Source of the DNA: Lepus europaeus
Taxonomy: Eukaryota > Chordata > Mammalia > Lagomorpha > Leporidae
Length of the DNA: 64,000 bases
Assembly: GCF_033115175.1 (NCBI RefSeq)
Contig: NC_084835.1
Coordinates: 101,772,448 to 101,836,447, forward strand
Direction: 5' to 3'
In this document: positions 56,312 through 64,000 of the stretch, one piece after another
Layout: every line of letters begins with the position of its first letter
Position numbering within the stretch: position 1 is the first letter of the stretch
Notes under the pieces: generated by a model
What the model saw: only the letters and a program-made list of their open reading frames with translations
What the model was told of the DNA's origin: nothing
Database searches by the model: none
Program-made: the position numbers and the translations under genes

Positions 56312-56501
56312 TCAGCAGAAGAGTTCATCAAAAAAGCTTTGATTCTTCACAAAGGACCAGATTTCCTCTAAACAAGCACTAGGCCCCGTAGAAGCTTTCA
56401 GCCCACACTCTGTACCTGATGAACCAAACTGTGCTGTTCCGTCAGAGAAAAGAGCAGCTGCAGAGCTGACGGTGGGCACAGCACTAGAAGACGGCCCAGC
56501 G
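56312..56501 (-). CDS. Candidate terminal coding exon, unidentified protein C-terminus
   Basis: On minus, a good acceptor (a pyrimidine-rich 'tgttctgtttccacag') is followed by an open frame of 62 codons to a TGA, beginning one base into the exon. The peptide is Ser/Ala/Gly-rich at first and ends in the acidic, aromatic EEIWSFVKNQSFFDELFC. Composition and retained CpG codons look coding, and the segment is not a repeat; a MIR starts just upstream at about 56522. I do not recognise the protein. An open frame of this length occurs by chance a few percent of the time, so the splice and poly(A) context carries the argument. If real, it is the last exon of a gene entering from the right. Confidence 0.45.
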
Positions 56502-56521
56502 CTGTGGAAACAGAACACCTC

Positions 56522-56720
56522 TACACCCGGATTCCCCACTCTGCACCTTCCGAGTCTGGGGAGTCGTTTAACCTCTCTTGGTCTTAGATTCCTTAGCTCT
56601 TAAATGAGGATAACCAGAATATGTTCGTGTTACATGGCTTCTTATTTAGGTTAAAATTCAAGGATGACATTCAGGGTAGTGAAAGTGTCCTATACCTTAT
56701 AAAGTGCCATCTAAATGAGA
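56522..56720 (+). mobile_element. MIR SINE
   Basis: 'acccggattccccactctgc', 'gtttaacctctcttggtctt' and 'gctcttaaatgaggataacc', then 'tataaagtgccatctaaat', are in MIR order. It lies in what would be the intron upstream of the candidate terminal exon. Confidence 0.68.
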
Positions 56721-56740
56721 GGAATATAAAAACCATTTTG

Positions 56741-57052
56741 TTGGGTTGAACATTGAACTACAGTGGGGCAAGGTGCTACTTGGGATTCACACACCCCATA
56801 TTCAAGTACCTGGTTCATGTCCTGGCTACTCCATCCATCTGATTCAACTTCCTGCTAATGTACCTGGGACAGGCAGTGGATGATGGTTCAAGTATTTGGT
56901 TCCCTGGTCATCCACATGGGAAACCCAGAAGAGAATCCTTGCCTTCTGGATTCATCCTGGCCCAGCACCTGCTATTGCAAGCATTTGGGGATGGAAGATC
57001 CCTGTCTCTGCCTGTTAATATGTCTTTCAAATTAAGAACACAAAATCTTTTG
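56741..57052 (+). mobile_element. Old CSINE
   Basis: 'tgttgggttgaacattgaac' to 'atgtctttcaaattaagaac'. It is of the 'gctacttgggattcacac' head type with strong divergence. Confidence 0.72.
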
Positions 57053-57235
57053 TCTTCCTGTCATAAAAACAAAGCCAAATAATTTTAAAACTTTATATAA
57101 AATTTGCATTTGTCCTGTAGAGAAAATCAGGAAATTAAAATTTAAAAGTCCAACCCATGAAACGTAGACTGATAATTTGCTGCTCCAAGTCCCAATACCT
57201 CCGCTATTCCTAGCTGATTATGTTGTAGGACTTAC

Positions 57236-57368
57236 TTTCCCTGCCCCATCTTTCTGCTCAGTAGATAGGCCAGTAGAATGAGCAACTGTCTCAGTAGCAG
57301 TGAAAGAAGTGTCAGTGGATAAGCTCAGAAAGTTCTGGGGTCCTGCACCCACCTGAAATCCCTCATGT
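57236..57368 (-). CDS. Candidate internal coding exon
   Basis: On minus, an acceptor 'agcttgtattttccag' leads into 133 nt that is open in only one frame, 44 codons beginning HEGFQVGAGPQ. It closes at a near-perfect donor 'gggaaagtaagtcc'. The peptide is Ser/Thr-rich in its middle. Entry is one base from a codon boundary, and exit is on a boundary. That exit phase does not fit the favoured frame of the exon at 56501: a direct join would terminate after five codons. Either an unseen exon lies between, the terminal frame differs, or one of the two is false. No repeat overlaps it. Confidence 0.38.
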
Positions 57369-57405
57369 CTGGAAAATACAAGCTAGAGATGTCCTTCATG
57401 GATTA

Positions 57406-57764
57406 AGTCACTGAAGATGACTTACACAGACATTTTTAAAGCTTCAAAATTTATTGCTGTACATTTTCTCATAGCATTTACTATGGAAATACTAATAGTG
57501 CAAATATTTATTTTGGACTTTTATAGCATTGAGAGATCACAAAGCTTTTTGACATCTCTTGCAACCATTTATGAAGATGTTATTCAACTTATTTTAAAAA
57601 TTCAAACAAATGATCTTATATTCAAAGAGATTACACAATACTCTCTAGATCTCATCTCTAGAGCAAAAAGGAAAAAGAAAAGAGGACACAGGAAGCCACC
57701 AGGGCATTCACTTTCTTAATAGCACAAACATCTTCCAAATCTTTTCCAATCACATGATTCTGTT
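57406..57764. other. Unassigned AT-rich stretch
   Basis: A 100-codon plus frame (57417-57719) is hydrophobic and then lysine-rich, without gene context. I treat it as random. Confidence 0.5.
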
Positions 57765-58235
57765 CATTCACAAATTCATTCAACAAATGCTTACTGATAG
57801 GCTATTATGTGCCGGGTCCTGTGGACGAGAGGGTGAGAAGACACAATCTTTTGCTTTCATGGTGTTTACAGTCTAACAGTAGGAACAGACGTGCAAAAAA
57901 ATTACAATACAATACAATAAAGTGCTTCCACAGAGGTATTTACAAAGTACAGTGGGAACTTGGAGAAGGGAAAAAGAGCATCTGCCTGTAGAAACAGGGG
58001 ACAACGTCACAGAGGAGGTAGCCATTGAGCTGACATGATCAGGAATTTGCCATGTAGAAGGTAAAGGTTGTCTCAGGCAAAGGAACAACAGGTGCAAAGA
58101 CACGGAGGCCCAAGGGACGCTGCAAAAGAGCAAGTAACAGTTTTTCTTGAGCCGAAGGCACAATGGGGAGAATGGCGGAATGAGGCTAGACAGGTAGGCA
58201 GAAACCAGGTCACGGAGAGCCTTTAACCATTCTTC
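57765..58235 (-). mobile_element. L2 LINE fragment
   Basis: Inverted L2 3' end: 'aaattcattcaacaaatgct', 'attatgtgccgggtcctgtg', 'ttacagtctaacagtaggaa' and 'ggtgcaaagacacggaggcc', ending near 'ggtcacggagagcctt'. Confidence 0.8.
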
Positions 58236-59170
58236 CATTAGCTCAGCAAACAGGTATTGAGGGCTTACTATGTCCCAGGCCCTGGGCTAAGTACTGGGGT
58301 ACAACAGGAAACAAAACAGACACGGCCTTGCTCTTGTGGAGCTTCCATTCTAGTAGAGAGAGGCCAAAAGCCAACAAATAAATAAAATGCAGCCTTAGAA
58401 AATTTCTATAAAGGAAATGACCAGTGTCCTGAGGCAGAAAAAAAGTGTTATGGGGTAGGGAGAGGTTGGGGTTATCAGCAGATGCCTCTTGGAAGTGGCA
58501 TAAAGACACCTGCAAGGAAAATGACAACAGTGTGCTCCAACGGGAGCACTCTACGCACTAGGCACTGAGCTAAACACTTTATAAATGATAGCTCACTGAA
58601 TCCTCACAACAACTCTATGAGGTAGGTATTATTATTCCTATTTCACTGAGGAGGAACAGGCTCAGAAATAAAGCAACCCGACAAATCACACAGACGGCAA
58701 AAAAAAAACAGGGTTCTGACACAGGTTCTCCTAATTCCAAAGTGCTTGCTCTTAACACTTACTCTAAACTGCATACAAACGTTAAGTGGGGACTTTTGAG
58801 CAAGGAAATGATATGGTCACATTTGTTTTGAGGATCAATCTGATGACCACACTGGGGGAGAACAGAGGGAGAAGCAAAAGGTAGCCACTGAAAGCCCAGA
58901 GAGGAAGGGAGGTGTACACAAAGGCAGTGGCTGCGCAATGGAGAAGAGATGGCCAGAGGAGCTGAGGTCACAACAGTGCTTTTCACAGATGGGATGTGGC
59001 AAGCAAGCAAAGGGGTGCATCTGGGATGACTGCTGGACTTCTGCTTTGGGCAACTAGAGAAGATGGTTTGCTTTTACCCCGGCTGGGGAATGCAAGGTGG
59101 TGCCGGGTTTTATGGGGGAGATGGTGAATGTAATTTTGGACAAGTTGTCCTATGAGTATATTGTGAACAC
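58236..59170 (-). mobile_element. Second L2 fragment, MIR-interrupted
   Basis: A new L2 3' end starts at 'ctcagcaaacaggtattgag' with 'ctatgtcccaggccctgggc', so two L2 3' ends lie back to back. L2 resumes after the MIR with 'gagcaaggaaatgatatggt' and continues to about 59170 ('gtgaatgtaattttggacaa'). Confidence 0.78.
58540..58757 (-). mobile_element. MIR SINE inserted in L2
   Basis: Inverted MIR: 'cgcactaggcactgagctaa', 'atcctcacaacaactctatg', 'tcactgaggaggaacaggct' and 'aaagtgcttgctcttaacac'. Confidence 0.82.
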
Positions 59171-60514
59171 CCTGGATTTATGGGATAGTCTCCAGGGGAT
59201 ACCATGTAATGGCTTTCATACCTCGTTCTCCACCTGAGCAAAGTCTATTTTTTTAAAAAAAATCAAAATTTTGTAGTGTGTACACTGTGTTTTTGCTTTT
59301 ACAAAGCTGTTTATAAAACTACACGTTATCTTGGCTGGACTGTTTGTAAAAACCATGTATGATCACTACGGTGAAGTTATCATGAGCCTAATAAATGAAG
59401 AATCATGGACTTGGGGGAAGAGAAAAAAAACCTTTGGGATCTGTTCTAACAAGTTAGACTAGGATTAAAAAAGGAATCAACACTAACTCCCTACCCCTAT
59501 TAGAACTGGAGACCATCTGATGGGCTAGAGAAGTGCCCTCTGCTAACTGTCCTCCCAGAGTCTGCAGCTTCCCTGTGTATCCACCAGAAGGGCTGCGCCA
59601 AGGAAATTGGTGGCCTAAGGCCCAAACATCAAAGGTGAATGTAAATCAGGAATTCCAAGAAGTATCCATGTAGTTTGGCTTAAAGGTCCAGAAGTGTAGC
59701 AGCCCACACCTGGGCAGTCACAGTGCTTTGATGACTGCCCTCTTCTCTCCCTTTCCAGGAACTGGGAGGGAGCAGAGTCGAGCAGTACAGGTGATAGGGA
59801 TGTGAAACTGATCACATCCTGGACCACATCATTCCAGGTCCAATTTTAAAAACTCAAAAGTTGATAAGCACATAATAAGTACATACACATTATTTCCGCT
59901 GTTTTGCAAAATTTGTTTTAATTTGCTTGTAACTACTCCCGCCCTTCCTTGGCATCAGATAAACTTAAGTATGTTTTTTGATTTTAAAATCCATTTAATA
60001 ATGCTTTAGTAATTAGCTATCAAGAAATGTGAACAGTAAGGAAAGTTATGCTCATGAGTTTCAACGGAAACTCTCATCAGTCAGGTACTAACATGATGAG
60101 GTATTACAATCTGGTTCATTAAGCAACTCTGCCGCCTCTCCCTGCACCTGTTAACTTAGTAAGCCAGTGGACATTAGAAAAAAAAAAAAAAACAATAGTC
60201 ATGGACTTCTTTTAACACCTGAAAGGTACTTGTATATCTAATTCATGCCAAAGGGGAGAAAAGCCTTGTTTTTATACAATTACCAAAAGTATTGGTCACA
60301 AGCAAGGAAAAAAAAAAAAAAAAACATATACATGCTAGATGACAATCTAGAATTCTGGGGGAAGCACAGTTCTCACAATGTCTGGAAGCACACTGCAAAT
60401 GAACACAGTGTACTCTGCCACTCAGTTTCAATCCGAGGCCCAGAGATCAAAGGTGAACGTATCTCAGGGAGACTAATGCAGGGCTCTTATGTGTGCTCTT
60501 TAACAGAAACAGTT
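59171..60514. other. Unassigned stretch
   Basis: No named repeat. A-runs occur at 60179-60192 and 60307-60323. The short plus segment 59759-59790, flanked by AG and GT, was considered as an exon and not accepted. Confidence 0.45.
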
Positions 60515-60538
60515 CCAATCAGTCTGTGAATATAATCA

Positions 60539-60544
60539 TTTATT
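60539..60544 (-). terminator. Possible polyadenylation signal AATAAA
   Basis: Minus-strand AATAAA ('gatgaataaatgatt') about 350 bases downstream of the TAG that would end the exon starting at 61001. It would serve only if that exon is used as an alternative last exon. The region is AT-rich, so chance occurrence is possible. Confidence 0.3.
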
Positions 60545-60894
60545 CATCTTTACAGTGATGATGGAGAGTGTACAGGTGTCCTCTTTCAATAAAGTATAAA
60601 AAAATCTGTTTATATACAGTGAAGTCACAATGATTTTTAATTGGGAAATTTATTTGGTACTCCTGATCTGTTCATATTAAAACTGGAGGGGAAACAAACA
60701 TTTCACGTAAGTGCTACATTTCCAGTAGATTGCACCTGGCATCAAAAGCTCAGCTTCATCTTAAGGGTCTTGCTTGATATTACAAAAGACTAATTTTAAG
60801 TCCTAGGACTCAAAATAAACATCATTTTTTGAATAATAGATATATACATCAAAAATACATCTAAAAAGGCATTGGTTAGTGCTATTAAAAAGCT

Positions 60895-61001
60895 CTATGT
60901 ATGTGCTCGGGTACACTGTTTTCTTACAGGCAAAACCCAGTGAAAACGTTTTTGTCCAATTTCTAAGAATTTGCTCTTGGGGAAAGTCAGTCGAAAGTTA
61001 C
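60895..61001 (-). CDS. Candidate coding exon, internal or alternative terminal
   Basis: On minus, a strong acceptor ('gtttgtttttttcccttacag', with a branch-like 'tcactta' upstream) precedes one open frame entered two bases before a codon boundary: NFRLTFPKSKFLEIGQKRFH and a few more. A donor-like 'cctgtaagaa' would end a 74-nt internal exon at 60928. Without splicing, the frame continues 9-10 codons to a TAG at 60897-60895, and 3' UTR-like sequence runs on to an AATAAA at 60544. The other two frames stop immediately. The peptide is basic and aromatic, and I cannot match it to a family. Confidence 0.4.
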
Positions 61002-64000
61002 CTGTAAGGGAAAAAAACAAACTTAAGTGATTCAATATTTTGTCTGGTGAGAGCTCAGCAAAACTTGCAAAAGAAGTTTGAAATAAATTACCACTTAGTT
61101 AACAGCACTTTGCAAATAAAAAGTGTTCAACATATCTCTTCATTGTTTCACATTTTTGGTTTGATAATAACCTTTATTACTTAAAGGTTATGAAATATTA
61201 AAAACTTCATTTTCAAAAGAAATCATGTACTCTTTTGTATGCTTATGCAAATATTTTCTCTCTTTTAAATCAGAATTCAAAACAAAAAACATAATAGAAA
61301 ACAGCCAAATCCAAACATATTTTGTAGAAATTTCTACTCACAATGCCTTATTCTACTTTGCAATGATTCACTGTACTATAAAATATTTAGAGATGACAGA
61401 TACACACCTAGTCTTCTTATTGTCTAACTGGGTGAAACGGGTACTGTGCAATTGCAAACTAAACTATTCATGTATGATTCAATATCTCATTTATCTTTGT
61501 TCTTTAGTTACCTTCTTATAATCACTATAGCCTGGACACTTCTCTGAGACTATAAAATGTAACACAGTAAACCTCCATCTGATATTTAACTAAGATCCAC
61601 CTTAATAAGGACCATTAGAAAGAGCTGCCACGGGATGACTGGGAGGGCACTGTTCATTCGATGATTCTAGTTCCATCTTTTAGGAACCACCTGAGGCTGA
61701 CCATGACCATGTCCCTCCCTTTGACAAGCTAAACCCTACCTATGCCACAGGTTATTACAAAGATCTAGTGAAGGGGCCATACTCCTGTTTATTAAGCATT
61801 TTAGGTGCATATAGAGCTACATGAAAGAGTTTAGGTAAATGTAATTTGGTGACTTCTAACCTTTTAAATTTACTTTTAGTCTTCCACAATCCATAAGTCT
61901 AATGGCCTGACCCAATAATTTCAGTCTCAAATTTATATTATGACAAAAATAATAATCTTTCCCTACTTAATACATCAGAATAATGGCTACTTTTACAGAA
62001 CTCACTAAAACTCACTCAACGTTAATTATTTCTACTGCTATCCACATCTGTGCAAGGCCATGAGCAGTCAGCAGCTTCCATATTAGGAAAAGTGCCTGGG
62101 GCCCACAGCACAAGCTTACATAGACTCAGGTGCTGCTCTGATACCCATCCGACAAGTACCCTGCAAAGGAAGCACGGACCACGTCAGGGCTCAATGAGGT
62201 ACCCTAGTTATCCCAAACTGATTCCCCAGGAAAGCTGGAGACAAAACAAAAAGCGAACAAGCTCCAACAGCAAAGGAGGGCTCTCCAAGAGTCCATTTGG
62301 CCGCAACGGCACAGACGCTGGCAGAGGCGTGGGACCCACAGTCCCTCCGTACGCGTCAGCGACAGCAGGGCTGCAGCCTCACACGAAAGAAACGACGCGA
62401 GGCTTCCCTCTGGAGGACTCGCACCAACTAAGGACACTCACCCAGGCCCACACAGCACACCTTTGTCAGTTTAGAAAACAAAACCCAAAGTGTCAGCAGC
62501 AGCTTCCCATCCTCAAGAAAGGGGGAAAAAGATTTTAAAAAGGACTGAACTGGATTCAAATGGTTCTGAACAGTCAGAAAACTGTGTGGCCCAACGTGTT
62601 GCTGATTATACATTATTATACATTATACATATGATTACATTTTATTGATTTTGGTAACAGGTGGCACGAACTGACCCTGAATTAAGAAAAAGGCAGTTGT
62701 AGGAAGGTTAGACTGTGTTTCCAGTATTAAACTCCCCTGCCACACTGCACACCCTCCTCTACTGAATGGGACTCCTTCTATTCACTCAACTGACAAGCCC
62801 AAGTCATCTTGGCCACTCTTGCACCCACTCACCTGGCCAAGTCGATTTTATTTCCAAACACAGATCTACCCTTTTCCTCTTCTCTGCCTTCACACGCTGC
62901 CAGCACCCTCACGAAGCCACCACCATTTCTTGTTGGAACCACAAAACCTCCCAAGTGGATTCCTGAGTCCAGGCTTCCCTACCCCATGCAGCAGCCCCAG
63001 AGATCCCGTAAATAAGCAAACCTGTTCATGCTACTGACCCTTTCGTAGATTCCCACGGGGCTTAATGATCACACTCAATGTCTTTTATAACCCACAGGCA
63101 CTGTGACTTGGTTCATCTTTCACACATTCCCCAACCCTCCCCAGAGTTACTGCATTCTAACCACATTGACTTTTCAATTGCTGTTCCTTAAAGAAACGAG
63201 GCTTCTCCTTTCTGATCTTTCGGAACTTTCTACCCCAACTCCCCCTGGCTCACTCCTACCCATCCTTCAGGGTCAATGTAAAGGTCACTTACTCAGATAG
63301 GTCTGTGGACCCTTCACATCATGTTAGCTTCCCCAGCCCCCGCCCCCACCTTTGGCTTCAAGGAAACAAATAAATCATCACAGCTGGGGTGGCAGAAAGT
63401 AAGACAAGGGCTGCCCAAACAAAACAGGATGGGAGCTGGGAAGCAAAGTGTGGCCTTTGAGGTTTTTGTGTCATCATCTACAGAACACACATCCAATGGC
63501 GCAAACTCCATGAACCTCATGCGTGGGTTTGTGTGTCATCACCTACAGAGAACGTATGTCCACTGGAACAGAGCCCAGGAACCTCTTATGTGTGTTCAGT
63601 ATAAAACCAAATTTCCTTTTTTTTAGGGTTGATCATGTCCTTATTCTGCATACATCAAGACTGCTAGAGAGAACCTAGAAAGAGGGAGATTTTGCCTGCT
63701 TTGCAGCATGATTTTAAAGAAAGGACAAAGTAGTCTAGGAGGCCAGGACTGCAAAGATGAGCGCTGCTGCCACATTCCGCAGCCATGATTCCTACCTGGG
63801 CAGAGCCCTTCTCATCTTTCTCTGCTTTTCTCCAATGATGCCTTGGAGATTTCCACCTGGCTTTAACCAAGGAGGCAGATCCCTCAGGGGTGACTTCAGG
63901 GATGTGAATGCCCTTACGTAAGAAGAACAAGGGACACAGTAACTTGTATGTTCCTTAAGCACAGAGAAGAGGGCCAAACAGCAGCACAAGCATTAACCTA
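61002..64000. other. Unassigned stretch with a CpG-rich island-like patch
   Basis: 61.0-62.0 kb is AT-rich without a named repeat. About 62225-62445 holds roughly 16 CpG in about 220 bp, unlike the CpG-poor flanks and not part of a SINE. A weak minus-strand exon candidate (62511-62442) abuts it. 62.7-64.0 kb is unique-looking, and open frames there are short. Introns of the putative right-hand gene may occupy this region. Confidence 0.4.

Noticed and set aside
57417..57719. 100-codon plus frame, hydrophobic then Lys-rich
   Set aside because: AT-rich DNA gives such frames by chance. Opposite strand to the exon candidates.
59759..59790. Short plus segment with a pyrimidine-rich AG before it and 'caggtgata' after it
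   Set aside because: Only 32 nt, no frame preference, and opposite strand to the other exon signals.
61340..61550. Several 34-45 nt minus-strand segments bounded by AG and GT
   Set aside because: AT-rich sequence yields many such pairs. Polypyrimidine tracts are poor and frames are too short to judge.
62050..62538. 162-codon plus frame in unique DNA
   Set aside because: It is the longest non-repeat frame, but a few of this length are expected by chance in 64 kb. No splice or poly(A) context on plus. The CpG patch it covers is reported separately.
1..64000. CRISPR arrays, operons, phage or plasmid features
   Set aside because: Spacing and content are those of a mammalian genome. The repeats are dispersed SINEs and microsatellites, not spacer arrays.

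Overview
This window is mammalian nuclear DNA from a lagomorph, most likely a leporid such as rabbit (hare cannot be excluded). The diagnostic signal is about 37 copies of the lagomorph tRNA-derived C-repeat (CSINE) family, which together fill roughly a sixth of the sequence. There are two age classes. Older copies end in 'caaataaataaatctttt'. Seven younger, CpG-richer copies carry the 'tccaatggccgccgcgg' block and end in 'ctctgcctgtcaaaa'. The rest is ordinary AT-rich intergenic or intronic DNA with old mammalian repeats (MIR, L2, MaLR LTRs, a hAT-Charlie fragment, mariner MITEs), L1 fragments and microsatellites. There is no bacterial-type content, no operon, no CRISPR array and no phage. 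Almost every open reading frame of 60-250 codons is a chance frame or lies inside a repeat.

Layout. 1-7.5 kb: one young CSINE, a mariner MITE, MaLR LTRs, L1 3' ends and MIRs. 7.7-9.4 kb: an L2 relic broken by nested CSINEs. 9.4-16.3 kb: CSINEs, MaLR, a 25-bp minisatellite and a CSINE that appears to carry a 3' transduction. 16.3-17.0 kb: the 3' end of an endogenous retrovirus with a complete LTR, followed by a 91-bp GAAA tract. 17-30 kb: scattered CSINEs and long unassigned stretches, plus a G-rich tract at 26.3 kb. 30.5 kb: a perfect 14-bp CTCF-core match. 31-36 kb: MaLR and L2. 36.0-36.7 kb: an ERV 3' end that looks like a processed (LINE-mobilised) copy, next to a second LTR-like segment. 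37.4-38.6 kb: MITEs interrupted by CSINEs. 40.2-42.3 kb: a 5'-truncated L1 with target-site duplications. 43-55 kb: more CSINEs, MaLR, L1 and LTR relics.

The right end (about 56-64 kb) is the only part where I see host-gene-like signals, all on the minus strand. There is a candidate terminal exon at 56501-55975 with acceptor, open frame, stop, AATAAA and U/GU-rich downstream element. There is a candidate internal exon at 57368-57236, and a candidate exon at 61001-60928. They suggest the 3' end of a minus-strand gene entering from the right edge. I could not recognise the protein, and the splice phases of these three pieces do not join directly, so further exons would be needed or some pieces are false. 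I found no convincing previously undescribed system. The most unusual items are the processed ERV copy, the CSINE with 3' transduction, the nested insertions with perfect duplications, and the unidentified terminal exons.
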